39,703 nucleotides of DNA. It comes from Acidobacteriota bacterium. GTDB lineage: Bacteria > Acidobacteriota > Holophagae > Thermotomaculales > Thermotomaculaceae. Shown in pieces: positions 30,637 through 39,684 of the stretch (positions are counted from its first letter, which is position 1; each line of letters opens with the position of its first letter). The notes beneath the pieces are model-generated. The model ran no database searches. It saw nothing but the letters and a program-made list of their open reading frames with translations, and had not been told where the DNA came from. The position numbers and the translations under genes are program-made. The stretch lies in the NCBI GenBank assembly GCA_013151025.1, contig JAADJC010000060.1, positions 1 to 39,703 of the forward strand, in the 5' to 3' direction.

Positions 30637-31515
30637 ATGAGAAAGAAATCGGGATTTCATTTACGGGCATATGTATCCACTTTTCTTGGGTTTTCCGGGC
30701 TGGTTCTGCTGGTTTCGGGCATTGTATTGTATATCGCACCTCCGGGCCGGGTAGCGCATTGGGTAAACTGGCGATTTCTCGGGGGAACGAAAGAGCAATG
30801 GATTGAGATTCACACGATTCTCAGCTTTCTGTTTGTGGCAATCGGAATCTGGCACCTTGTTTACAACTGGAAACCATTTATTCATTATTTGAAGGGGAAA
30901 ACATCTTCAATGCTTCGCTGGAGGCGGGAATCAGCGACGGCGTTGTTGACGGTGGTTTTGATCGGTGCGTTGGCTATGCTGGATGTTCCGCCTTTGTCCT
31001 ATGTTTCAGACCTCGGAGAAATGGCATCCAATGCATGGGAGGCGGCTGAGAATAAACCGGTAATTCCACATGCTGAAAAGCTGACATTGAAAGCTTATAG
31101 TAAAGCTGCCGGGATTCCACTGGAGCAAATGATGAAAAAACTGGCTTCATTGGGCTATCCGGCGAAAGAGACAGAGACAATTGCGGATATTGGGAAGAAG
31201 CTCAAGATGGCACCGATGGCACTGGCCGAAATATTTGCCCGCGCACCTCATTCTTCGGAAGGCGTGAAAGTGGAACCGGAACCGGGCACTTCAGACCTGC
31301 CCATGGGAAAACTGTCTCTGTCAGCGTACAGCAACCGTACAGGAATACCGGTGAGGCGGTTCATTAACCGTCTTGCGATAAATGGCTACAGGGCAGTTGA
31401 TACGGAAATGATTGGAGATATTGCTAAAAAACTGAACACATCTCCTGCAGCTTTGATTGAGCTGTTTTCCAGGCCGCCCCAATCCGACCCGAAACTTAAA
31501 AGAGCGGAGGAATAG
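30637..31515 (+). CDS. DUF4405 membrane protein with tandem C-terminal helical repeats
   Basis: A 292-residue inner-membrane protein. Residues about 10-85 are a DUF4405-type two-helix unit (GIVLYIAPPGRVAHWVNW, IHTILSFLFVAIGIWHLVYNW); H59 and H73 are spaced as haem-b ligands would be. A third membrane helix follows at about 99-116. The C-terminal part has two copies of a 50-residue helical motif, 149-200 and 227-277 (L-x-AYS-x-x-x-GIP ... GY-A ... IGDIAKKL ... P-AL-E-F), separated by an acidic linker. Such motifs accompany FMN- or Fe-S-linked membrane proteins. An ATG at 30622 is also possible; 30637 is favoured by GGAG nine bases upstream. First gene of the rightward sigma-54 operon; a redox input to the kinase is my inference. 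Confidence 0.82.
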   Translation: MRKKSGFHLRAYVSTFLGFSGLVLLVSGIVLYIAPPGRVAHWVNWRFLGGTKEQWIEIHTILSFLFVAIGIWHLVYNWKPFIHYLKGKTSSMLRWRRESATALLTVVLIGALAMLDVPPLSYVSDLGEMASNAWEAAENKPVIPHAEKLTLKAYSKAAGIPLEQMMKKLASLGYPAKETETIADIGKKLKMAPMALAEIFARAPHSSEGVKVEPEPGTSDLPMGKLSLSAYSNRTGIPVRRFINRLAINGYRAVDTEMIGDIAKKLNTSPAALIELFSRPPQSDPKLKRAEE

Positions 31516-31522
31516 AAACTGC

Positions 31523-33403
31523 ATGCCGGATAAGACAAAGCTGAAGATCCTCATTTTTTCAATTGTTGCTGTCAATATTGGGCTTCTTGCATTTGTTGGA
31601 TATCGGCAGTCTGCTCAGCGAAAGGCGTTTCTGTCACTGAGGAGTGAAGACGCGTTTCTCTTTCTTGAGGGGTTGAGCCACAATCTGGAAACGGCGTCCC
31701 GGACCCAGGCTCAGTTGAAGAAACAGTTGACGGTACAGCTGGAAATCTCAGCTTCTGTCGTAATGGAGCAGTTAAAACAGATTTGCTCCAATCCGGGTAT
31801 CGCAACTTCAGCAATGAAGCGGTTCCAGTTGTGGAAATTGGTGGTGCTGGACAGCAAAGGAAGGCTCGTATGGAGCTCGCGGGGAGGGTTCGGCCGCCAG
31901 GCAGATCCGGAAGTCCTGAAAGTGTGCCGGGGGCTTTTGCCACAGTATGTGATTGGGCTTCGGGAAAACTATCGTAAAACAGGATATCGTTTTGGACTGG
32001 TCAGGCATTTGCCTCAAGGCGGGGCCCTTGTCCTGATCATGGATGGGAATGCCCTTCATCGGATTTTTGAAAAAACGACGTTTACCCATGTTCTGACACA
32101 TGTCAGCGGATATGAGGGGCTGGAATTTGTGCGATTTGAGGATATGGAAAAGGTTCTGTACGATTCTTCCGGAAAAGAATCCGGAGTATCTCTTTCCAAG
32201 GTAAGAAATGATTCGGAAATTATGGAGGCTGTTTACACAAACAGTCCTTTTGTACGGACAATTTCTCTGAAAGGAAATGAAGTGTTGGAGGCGGTCTGGC
32301 CGGTATATGTGGATAATGTGTTTCAGGGGGTGATCCGGGTCGGTCTTTCCCTGGACTATGTCCAGCTGCTGGACAGCACAACGCTGTGGCTGACACTGAT
32401 TACTCTGGGTATGATCGGTGTACTGGACCTTTTGTTTGTTATTGCCTGGCATCGAAATCGCCGATTGAACCGTGAGGCCCGGAAGTACCAGGCGATTCTG
32501 GAGCGGATTCAGGACGGTGTCCTGATTCGCCACAACGATGGAAGCTGGACAGGGAACGCAAGTGTTGGGAAACTGCTTGGGGAAAACCCGTGCGTGGTTA
32601 TTTGCGATGCCCCGGTGGGACTGTCCCGTCTGAACCGGGGCCATCGGGTGTTTCTTGTGCTGCGAAATCCCGTGGACGATACGGATATTTTTATCATACG
32701 GGATGTGACATTGGAAGATGCAGCCGAGGAGAGCCGTGCCAGGGAAGAACGGCTGTTTTCAACCGGGAAACTGGCTTCCGCATTTGCCCACGAAATCCGA
32801 AACCCTCTGAACACAATCTCCATGATTTTTCAGCAGGTAAAAAATGCAGCTTCGATGGGGAAAACTGAAAAGGATCTGTTGCGGGTTGCGGAAGAAGAAG
32901 TCCGGCGCCTGAACGATTTCATTGAGAAATTTATGAGGGTGTCGAAAGATCCGGAGATTCATCCTGAGGTGGCGGCCCTTTCTCCCCTGCTTCTTCAATT
33001 GGCAGAGCTGTATCGGCCCAGAATGGAATCGGCCAATGTTAAACTTAATGTTAAAATTGATAAATTGATTACCCTGTCTTATGACAGGGACCGGCTGAAA
33101 GGCGTTTTTGTCAATCTGCTGGAGAATTCCCTGGATGCGGATGCCAGTTCCATTGAAATTCGAGGGACAAAAACCGGCAGGTTTGCGGAGATTTCTCTTC
33201 AAGACGATGGATGTGGTATGGAACCGGAACAGGTAGAACGGGTGTTTGACCTGTATTATACGACAAAGCAGAAGGGGACAGGCTTGGGGCTGGCGTACGT
33301 GCAGCGGATTGTTTCGGCCCATGGCGGTTTTGTTCGGGTGGAATCCGAACCCGGCATTGGGACACGATTTTCTATTCTGTTGCCTCTGGAGGGGGAATCA
33401 TGA
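31523..33403 (+). CDS. Sensor histidine kinase
   Basis: A 626-residue membrane kinase. Membrane helices at about 9-27 and 287-309 bracket a large periplasmic sensor of some 255 residues. A PAS-like region (about 320-400) leads to HisKA with phospho-acceptor H423 in FAHEIRNPLN, then HATPase with N box NLLENSLDA (531-539), G1 DDGCGM (561-566) and G2 GTGLGLAY (585-592). The layout is that of ZraS/AtoS-type partners of NtrC regulators. The ATG at 31523 is eight bases after the DUF4405 stop, with GGAGG upstream; its end overlaps the regulator start (ATGA). The signal sensed is unknown. Confidence 0.94.
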   Translation: MPDKTKLKILIFSIVAVNIGLLAFVGYRQSAQRKAFLSLRSEDAFLFLEGLSHNLETASRTQAQLKKQLTVQLEISASVVMEQLKQICSNPGIATSAMKRFQLWKLVVLDSKGRLVWSSRGGFGRQADPEVLKVCRGLLPQYVIGLRENYRKTGYRFGLVRHLPQGGALVLIMDGNALHRIFEKTTFTHVLTHVSGYEGLEFVRFEDMEKVLYDSSGKESGVSLSKVRNDSEIMEAVYTNSPFVRTISLKGNEVLEAVWPVYVDNVFQGVIRVGLSLDYVQLLDSTTLWLTLITLGMIGVLDLLFVIAWHRNRRLNREARKYQAILERIQDGVLIRHNDGSWTGNASVGKLLGENPCVVICDAPVGLSRLNRGHRVFLVLRNPVDDTDIFIIRDVTLEDAAEESRAREERLFSTGKLASAFAHEIRNPLNTISMIFQQVKNAASMGKTEKDLLRVAEEEVRRLNDFIEKFMRVSKDPEIHPEVAALSPLLLQLAELYRPRMESANVKLNVKIDKLITLSYDRDRLKGVFVNLLENSLDADASSIEIRGTKTGRFAEISLQDDGCGMEPEQVERVFDLYYTTKQKGTGLGLAYVQRIVSAHGGFVRVESEPGIGTRFSILLPLEGES

Positions 33404-34767
33404 GTTTTCGAATACTGGTTGTGGACGATGAGGCGGCCCAGCGATCCGTATTGTCCCGTTTCCTTGAATCGGAGGGATATACTGTGGATCAGGCTGAAAG
33501 TGCCGAGCAGGCTCTCAGACAACTGGAAAATGAGTCGGCAGACCTGATTATTTCTGATATGAAGATGAATGGGATGTCCGGGCTTGATTTTTTGAAACAG
33601 CTCAGGGAAAGGGATCCCCTGATTCCGTTTTTAATGATCACCGCATTCAGCAACGTATCGGATGCGGTTGATGTTTTGAAGTCCGGGGCAAGTGACTATC
33701 TGACAAAGCCGGTTAATCTCGCAGAACTGGCTATACGGTTGAAGAAAGAGCTGGACCGGAAAATAATCATGGAGGAGAATCGCAACCTTCGTGAGGAAGT
33801 GCTGACGCATAGTACCGGTGAGACGATGATTACGCGCAGCCCGAAAATGAACGGCATTCTCAATACTGCGGCAAGGGCCGCCCGCACAAATGTACCGGTT
33901 TTGATTTTGGGAGAGAGCGGGACAGGAAAGGAATTGCTGGCACGGACAATTCATTCTCTGAGCCCGAGACAGCGAAAACCGTTTGTGCCGGTGAATTGCG
34001 CTTCACTGAACGCAGGCGTCCTGGAGAGTGAATTGTTCGGACATGAGAAAGGGGCATTTACCGGAGCTGTGTCTGTTCGAACCGGACGTTTTGAAACAGC
34101 TTCCGGGGGAAGCCTGTTTCTGGACGAAATCGGAGATATTCCGATGGAAGTGCAGGTGAAGTTGCTGCGCGTTCTTCAGGAAAAAGAAATCGAGCGGGTG
34201 GGTGGGAATAAACGTGTGCCGGTAGATTTTCGCCTGATCTGCGCGACGAACCGGAATCTCGAAGAGGCTATGGAGGCCGGGAGATTCCGTGAGGACCTGT
34301 TTTACCGGATAAATGTTATAACCCTCAGCCTCCCCCCGCTTCGGGAAAGAAAAGAGGACTTACCCGGCTTGATTGAGCATTTCCTTGAGTCATGGGCACG
34401 CCAGTACGGGATTTCCGTTCAGGGTTTTTCTTCTGCGGCATATCGAAAGCTTCTGCAGTACAATTATCCTGGAAATATCCGTGAATTGAACAACATCATT
34501 CAACGGGCAGTCGTTCTGGCAAGGGGAGATACCATCGAAAACATTGAACTGGAGGGGGCGGCGGCGGATTCTGCGGGAGATGAGGATTTCTCAGGTACCC
34601 TGCCGGAAGCAGTAAGGAATCTGGAAAAACGTATGATAATGCAGGCGCTTGAGGAGAGCAGTGGTATTCAGCTCCACGCAGCCCGGGTTCTGGGAATCAG
34701 CGAGCGGAATCTTCGTTATAAAATGGAAAAATACAGAATTCCGGGGAAAGGAGATCGAAAACCATGA
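33400..34767 (+). CDS. NtrC-family sigma-54-dependent response regulator
   Basis: A 455-residue regulator with receiver, AAA+ and Fis-type HTH domains. Receiver: DD at 9-10, phospho-acceptor D53, K103. AAA+: Walker A GESGTGKE (171-178), the sigma-54-contacting GAFTGA loop (218-223), Walker B LFLDEIGD (239-246) and the arginine region FREDLFYRIN. The HTH (about 411-445, SSGIQLHAARVLGISERNLRYKMEKY) binds palindromic sites. It can therefore open sigma-54 promoters, and the paired palindromes and sigma-54 promoters at 30364-30558 are the obvious targets, making the locus self-regulated. Strong ribosome site GGAGGGGG. Confidence 0.97.
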   Translation: MSFRILVVDDEAAQRSVLSRFLESEGYTVDQAESAEQALRQLENESADLIISDMKMNGMSGLDFLKQLRERDPLIPFLMITAFSNVSDAVDVLKSGASDYLTKPVNLAELAIRLKKELDRKIIMEENRNLREEVLTHSTGETMITRSPKMNGILNTAARAARTNVPVLILGESGTGKELLARTIHSLSPRQRKPFVPVNCASLNAGVLESELFGHEKGAFTGAVSVRTGRFETASGGSLFLDEIGDIPMEVQVKLLRVLQEKEIERVGGNKRVPVDFRLICATNRNLEEAMEAGRFREDLFYRINVITLSLPPLRERKEDLPGLIEHFLESWARQYGISVQGFSSAAYRKLLQYNYPGNIRELNNIIQRAVVLARGDTIENIELEGAAADSAGDEDFSGTLPEAVRNLEKRMIMQALEESSGIQLHAARVLGISERNLRYKMEKYRIPGKGDRKP

Positions 34768-35213
34768 GAAATATATTGCTTTGTCTTCTGGCTATCGTCT
34801 GTTTCCAGGGGATTGCGGCAGACAGGATTCTCAAATACAACCCGGATACAGTTCGCAGCTTTTCCGGAAAGATCCTTAAAGTGGAGGAACAATACTGGTA
34901 CGGGAAAAAGCCGAATCTGCTGTTTGTAATCGCCCCTGATGGGAATATTCCGGCGCTCTTGGTGGACGGTGGACTGGCCTCTCTTTATAAAAAGAAGCCG
35001 AAAGCCGGCAGCCGGGTCCGGGTAACCGGTTCGTTTGTTAAAACCGGAAAACAGGAAATCGTTCTTTCCCGGTTAATTACCATAAATGGCAGGATTATTT
35101 CAATTCGTATGGAAAATGGGGTACCGACTTGGCTTTCCCGAAAAAACAAAGGGGGCGGGGGGCGGGACCGCCACTCATTCTTTTATCGAAGAATGCGGCA
35201 TGGCCGTCGCTGA
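34764..35213 (+). CDS. Small secreted OB-like domain protein
   Basis: A 149-residue exported protein (signal peptide residues 1-19, ending QGIAA). Residues about 30-126 form one diverged copy of the OB-like domain of the neighbouring secreted proteins: VRSFSGKILKVEEQYW, GSRVRVTGSFVKTGKQEIVLSRLI and the terminal MENGVPTWLS, which matches the G-x-P-x-W end of the others. The C-terminus is Gly- then Arg-rich. The ATG overlaps the regulator stop (ATGA), with AAAGGAG upstream, so it is the last gene of the sigma-54 operon. Confidence 0.8.
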   Translation: MRNILLCLLAIVCFQGIAADRILKYNPDTVRSFSGKILKVEEQYWYGKKPNLLFVIAPDGNIPALLVDGGLASLYKKKPKAGSRVRVTGSFVKTGKQEIVLSRLITINGRIISIRMENGVPTWLSRKNKGGGGRDRHSFFYRRMRHGRR

Positions 35214-35448
35214 TTTTTTTTCTTCAGGCAGTGAAAGTACGGATTACGGTGCATGGTGCAGCGCTTTTAGTGAAGGACAGGTCGAGGTCAAGTGGAGATA
35301 AGATTCAGAAAGAGAAGGGAATTTTACACAAAAACACTACAAAAGGGGAGAAAATAAGTGAATCCGGGAAAAAGAACAAACTCCCACGTCCCTGATGTTG
35401 CTAATCACAAGTTACAGGTCACGAATCACGGCACAGCTTTGCCGCACA
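35214..35448. other. Convergent intergenic region
   Basis: No gene supported. A weak stem-loop CGGCA/TGCCG (35429-35444) lies just past the stop of the leftward phospholipase gene but has no T run. The sequence AATCACAAGTTACAGG ... ACGAATCACGG (about 35403-35431) is another low-complexity intergenic repeat. Confidence 0.5.
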
Positions 35449-37665
35449 TCAGAATATCTGACCCAGGGTAAGGAAGAAGAGGTCGCTGCCGTCGTCTGCA
35501 CGGCCGTAACCAATATAGACGGCCCCGATGAGGGTGCGGGAACCGACGAACAGGGAGCCGGAATAGCTGAGATTGTTTGTAGTAAAGCTGCCGGTATTCA
35601 TCCAGGTGCTTCCCGCTTCCAATGAGCCTCCGGCGTAAAACTTAAAACCGAAGGCGTATATTGGCAGATTTCGGTAGTATACCGTACTGACGAAAGCCTT
35701 ACTGTCTCCGGTGAGGCGCCCCGGCTGGAAACCGGTAAGGTGAAAGATCCCACCGAGACGGAAGTTGTCGTAAAAAGGTAGGGTGGTTCCGAAGCTGTCG
35801 CCGTATTCCCCTGTGAAAATGATGGTGTTGGGGCCGAATGAAGTAACTTTTTCAAACCTCAGATCTACTTTGTCGTACGAGAAGTCGGCGCCCATTGACA
35901 GGGAACTCCGAAAGAGATGGATATGCCCGGCACCCCCGTGAAGGGGGAAATAGGGATCATCCAACTGGTCATAGTCGAATCGGAAGAGATAGCCTGCAAT
36001 GTGTATGTCATTGTTTTCTTGACCAGTGTCGTTTTGAAATACAGAAAACGGGGTAGCACTTCCCCAGCTTTTTGTGACCCCGACCATGGCCGCACCCCAA
36101 TTGCCAAACTGACGCCCACCTAATATTCCGGTTTTGAACATTCTAACGTCATATTCAAGCCATCCGGCATGGGCTCCGTATATATCAAGTATCTTGCTGC
36201 TGTACTCCATGAACGGGAGAGTTGCCCATTTTCCTGCGGCATCCAGAGGTTGAAAAAACTCTGTTCTGAGTCTGCGCGTTCTGCCCATCTGAATTTCATT
36301 CTTCCATTCACCACCCAGGCGATTAACTTCTGTCATTGTGTGGGAGAGGAGAATGTCAAAGCGACTGTCTCCCTGAAGGTCATCAGATAGTTTCAACCCG
36401 ACCTGCAGGAACTGGGTGCCCCACGGCTTTGCTTTTGTGTGGATCAGGAGGCCATTCCTGTTTTCGATATTGACCCATTCAAAGCTGACAGATTCGAAAG
36501 CGCCAATCTGGTATATGCGGTCCAGGTCCCGCTGGAGAGTTGTGAGGTTCAATGGTTCACCGGTTTTTGTTTTTATTCTGCTGAGGAGAATGTTGGGGGC
36601 CAGTTTAGACTTGTCCGAGACATTAACAAAGTCCACCACCTGGCGGCTCAGCGGGGCTTTGCGAAGATGGCCAAGAAGCAATGCATACTGTTTCTCAGGA
36701 ATGGAGAGTCGCTGCAGATCGGCGCGATGGGAAAGGGTGGCGCATTTTCCCGGTTCGATTGCCTGTCCCATATGGGCAAAATCGGACGCTGCCATGTCGC
36801 CCAGCTCCGGTTTGATGTAAATATCGCTGTCTTTCAAGAGGGCAAGTTGAGTGTTTTCGTCTTTCAACAGCATAATGGTAATCATTTGCTGAGAGACTGC
36901 CAATGCCGAGTTGAGGCGTTTTTTCGGGAACAGTCCTTTTGCCACGTTGACGGCAATAATGACATCCACGTGCATCTGCTCCTTCATAACATCCACCGGG
37001 AGGTTGCGAACCAGTCCCCCGTCCACAAGCAGACGGCCATCCAGTTCGTATGGGGCAATGGCTCCCGGCACAGACATGCTGGCGCGAAGGGCATTGGCCA
37101 GGTCGCCATGGGACAGGACAATCATGTTTCCGGTTGTGAGGTCGGTGGCCACGGCGCGAAAAGGGATGGGGAGGCGGTTGAAGTTGCGGATACCGCCGGT
37201 TCTCAGGAGTGCCCGGTGGAGGAGGAAACTGATTTTTCTCCCGGCACTGAGTCCGGTGGGCATCATGAATTTCCAATCTTTCAGTCCAAGCTCCAGATTG
37301 GGGAGATACTTACCATTGTCCTGTTTTCTGCGCCAGGAAAGATTGTTCCGGTCGGGGGAATCCTGAAACATCTTTTCCCAGTCTGTACTCAAAAGCAGGT
37401 GTTGAATCTCATCCGGGCTCATGCCACTGGCATACAATCCCCCTGCCAGTGCCCCGCCGGAAGTGCCGACTATGGCATCTATCGGGATATGCAGTTCTTC
37501 CAATACCTTCAGTACGCCGATGTGGGCAGCGCCACGGGCACCACCGCCGCTTAAAACCAGGCCGACACGAAGCCGTTTGTGGCCGGTTGATTGCGGGGCG
37601 GCGGGAAGCGAAAAGGAGCTGATGCAGAGAAATGTGGAAATTAAAAGGAGCCGAATTGCCTTCAA
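35449..37665 (-). CDS. Patatin-like phospholipase with POTRA and outer-membrane barrel (type Vd secretion type)
   Basis: A 738-residue exported protein. Signal peptide at about 1-22. The patatin domain (about 31-300) has the oxyanion loop SGGGARG (39-45), the catalytic serine S69 in GTSGG and the aspartate D215 in VDGG. A POTRA domain follows (about 345-405, TTLQRDLDRIYQIGAFESVSF), then a BamA/Omp85-type barrel to the end, closing with the outer-membrane signal FFLTLGQIF. This is the layout of PlpD-type Vd autotransporters, which present or release a lipase at the cell surface. The start is taken as TTG at 37665 because GGAGG lies five bases upstream; the ATGs at 37692/37689 have no ribosome site. 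Confidence 0.9.
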   Translation of the reverse strand: MKAIRLLLISTFLCISSFSLPAAPQSTGHKRLRVGLVLSGGGARGAAHIGVLKVLEELHIPIDAIVGTSGGALAGGLYASGMSPDEIQHLLLSTDWEKMFQDSPDRNNLSWRRKQDNGKYLPNLELGLKDWKFMMPTGLSAGRKISFLLHRALLRTGGIRNFNRLPIPFRAVATDLTTGNMIVLSHGDLANALRASMSVPGAIAPYELDGRLLVDGGLVRNLPVDVMKEQMHVDVIIAVNVAKGLFPKKRLNSALAVSQQMITIMLLKDENTQLALLKDSDIYIKPELGDMAASDFAHMGQAIEPGKCATLSHRADLQRLSIPEKQYALLLGHLRKAPLSRQVVDFVNVSDKSKLAPNILLSRIKTKTGEPLNLTTLQRDLDRIYQIGAFESVSFEWVNIENRNGLLIHTKAKPWGTQFLQVGLKLSDDLQGDSRFDILLSHTMTEVNRLGGEWKNEIQMGRTRRLRTEFFQPLDAAGKWATLPFMEYSSKILDIYGAHAGWLEYDVRMFKTGILGGRQFGNWGAAMVGVTKSWGSATPFSVFQNDTGQENNDIHIAGYLFRFDYDQLDDPYFPLHGGAGHIHLFRSSLSMGADFSYDKVDLRFEKVTSFGPNTIIFTGEYGDSFGTTLPFYDNFRLGGIFHLTGFQPGRLTGDSKAFVSTVYYRNLPIYAFGFKFYAGGSLEAGSTWMNTGSFTTNNLSYSGSLFVGSRTLIGAVYIGYGRADDGSDLFFLTLGQIF

Positions 37666-37739
37666 ATCTTCCTCCAGAACTATTTTCATCATTTTATCAT
37701 AACGGATGGGGTTTCGGTTTCCCCGGCAAACGGCGAAGG

Positions 37740-38384
37740 TCAGAACGTGAATGACAAGCCGGTATTGAAGATGTGATCCGGTGCTGTACCCCGGGTATCC
37801 TGCCGAATGTAGCCAACCCGAAGTTTCACGTGGGGATGCAGGGGAACCATGGCACCGGTGTAAAACCGATATTTGCGGAACGAATCGCTGAGGGTGTCAT
37901 AAAAGGGTTCAATTGCAATGTAGGGTTCCAGATGAATGCTAAGCACTTCGGTTTTCCCGGTCAGTCGGAAGCGGAAGCGAAAAGAGTAGTGATCTTTTTT
38001 AGTCGGCTGGATGTACTGATTGGCTTCGGTTCGCAGGCGGAAGTCAAAGGCCATCCGCTGTTTCAGTGCCTGTTTCCAGCCAACATCCACAAAGGGCCGC
38101 CGTTCGACAATGTCATTCCCGTTGGATTTTCGTGTCAATTCCTCTTTATAATTCAATGAAATTGAAAAACCGTTTCCCAGCTTTTTCCCCACGCCGAAGA
38201 CCCAGTTTTTCTTGAAAACGCCATCCTTCCAGTCCCACGAGCGATACTTCACTTCACTGACAAGGTGAAAGGAAAATCCGTTGGGCTGCTTCAAGGTGAT
38301 GCTGTTTTTGCTCCAATTCTGTCCCTCCGCGTAAACCGGCAATGAACCGCAAAGGAGAATGAGCAAGAAAACTTTTCTCAGCAT
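37740..38384 (-). CDS. DUF2490 family outer-membrane protein
   Basis: A 214-residue exported protein (signal peptide 1-19, ending VYAEG). The remainder alternates hydrophobic and polar residues as in a small beta barrel and ends in Phe (GLSFTF), an outer-membrane signal. Motifs YRSWDWKDG and KYRFYTGAMVPL fit DUF2490. Function unknown. AGGAG precedes the ATG. It lies 74 bp upstream of the phospholipase start and could be co-transcribed with it. Confidence 0.82.
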   Translation of the reverse strand: MLRKVFLLILLCGSLPVYAEGQNWSKNSITLKQPNGFSFHLVSEVKYRSWDWKDGVFKKNWVFGVGKKLGNGFSISLNYKEELTRKSNGNDIVERRPFVDVGWKQALKQRMAFDFRLRTEANQYIQPTKKDHYSFRFRFRLTGKTEVLSIHLEPYIAIEPFYDTLSDSFRKYRFYTGAMVPLHPHVKLRVGYIRQDTRGTAPDHIFNTGLSFTF

Positions 38385-38485
38385 GAAATCATTCCTCCAT
38401 ACAAATTGGCAAGCCGCTGAATGCGGATGTTGACGGAGGCGGTTGCCGTCATTCCCAATTGGTGCTCCGACTTACTTTCACCAGT

Positions 38486-38494
38486 ATTGTAACA
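38486..38494 (-). promoter_or_regulatory. Extended -10 promoter of the DUF2490 gene
   Basis: On the - strand TGT followed by TACAAT (38491-38486). The leader of about 95 nt can form a stem GGCAACCGC/GCGG-C-TTGCC (bulged C) before the ribosome site. The -35 region (TTTCAT) is poor. Confidence 0.5.
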
Positions 38495-38589
38495 TAACCG
38501 CGTTTCTATGAAATAACGGTGTCTTGCAGATGACGGGCGAATAATTGGCGATTTTCCGGATTCCTCCTGTACCCTGTATCGTATTTCGC

Positions 38590-39684
38590 TTACAAGACTT
38601 TTTCGGATTTACGGTAGTAGTGTTTCTTTATCCACAATGCCACATTGACCAGTGAAATCAGTACCGGCACTTCCACCAGCGGCCCGATGACGGCGGCGAA
38701 GGCCTCACCGGAATTTATACCGAAAACGGCGATTGCCACTGCGATTGCCAGTTCAAAGTTGTTGCTGGCGGCGGTAAATGACAATGTGGCGCTTTTGCTG
38801 TAATCGGCACCTGCCTTTTTCGCCATCCAGAAACTCACCAGGAACATCAGTACAAAATAGATGCAAAGGGGAATGGCGATTCGGACCACATCCAGCGGAA
38901 TGGTCACGATGAGCTTTCCCTTCAGTGAAAACATGACAATGATGGTGAACAGCAGGGCGATAAGGGTAATGGGGCTGATTACCGGAATGAATTTCTCATG
39001 ATACCAGTCCTTGTCCTTTGCTTTTACCAGCACCAGCCGGGTGAGGGCGCCGGCAATGAATGGAATGCCGAGGTAAATGAACACGGATTTGGCGATTTGA
39101 GAAATGGATACCGCTACAATACTGCCTTTCAACCCGAAGACCGGTGGCAGAACAGTGATAAATATCCATGCGAATACACTGTAGAACAGCACCTGGAAAA
39201 TCGAGTTGAATGCCACCAGGCCGGCACAATACTCCGTGTCTCCGTCTGCCAGCTCGTTCCACACAATTACCATGGCAATGCACCGGGCAAGGCCGATCAT
39301 GATGAGACCGACCATGTAATGAGGATAGCCCTTCAGAAACACGATAGCGAGGATAAACATAAGTATAGGGCCGACAATCCAGTTCTGGATCAGCGAGATG
39401 CCAAGAATCTTCCAATTACGGAACACATCCCCCAGCTCTTCATAGCGGACCTTTGCCAGTGGCGGGTACATCATCAGAATCAATCCTATGGCGATGGGAA
39501 TATTGGTGGTACCCACCTGAAAGCGATGGATGAACGACTCCGTTCCCGGCACAAGATATCCGAGGCCGATACCGGCGGCCATGGCAAGGAAGATCCACAG
39601 TGTCAGGAAGCGATCCAGGAAAGAGAGTTTACCTGCCGGTTGTTTCCTGGGGCATGCCGGCGAAATTTTTGCCTGTGAACTCAT
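38590..39684 (-). CDS. acr3: ACR3-family arsenite efflux transporter
   Basis: A 364-residue inner-membrane protein with ten predicted helices. The conserved cysteine essential for arsenite export is C135 in [13 protein letters not shown], and the second signature [21 protein letters not shown] is intact, so this is ACR3 and not the related bile-acid/sodium symporters. CAGGAGA precedes the ATG. No arsR or arsC is seen downstream; the upstream side lies outside the window, where such genes may be found. Confidence 0.96.
   Translation of the reverse strand: MSSQAKISPACPRKQPAGKLSFLDRFLTLWIFLAMAAGIGLGYLVPGTESFIHRFQVGTTNIPIAIGLILMMYPPLAKVRYEELGDVFRNWKILGISLIQNWIVGPILMFILAIVFLKGYPHYMVGLIMIGLARCIAMVIVWNELADGDTEYCAGLVAFNSIFQVLFYSVFAWIFITVLPPVFGLKGSIVAVSISQIAKSVFIYLGIPFIAGALTRLVLVKAKDKDWYHEKFIPVISPITLIALLFTIIVMFSLKGKLIVTIPLDVVRIAIPLCIYFVLMFLVSFWMAKKAGADYSKSATLSFTAASNNFELAIAVAIAVFGINSGEAFAAVIGPLVEVPVLISLVNVALWIKKHYYRKSEKVL

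Noticed and set aside
35129-35395. Open frame of 88 codons after the small OB-like protein
   Set aside because: It overlaps the 3' end of the real gene in another frame, is rich in Lys/Arg/Gly without structure and lacks a ribosome site.
36439-37554. Open frame of 371 codons on the + strand opposite the phospholipase gene
   Set aside because: It is a shadow of the patatin/barrel gene, whose motifs are complete on the - strand; the + frame has no family features.
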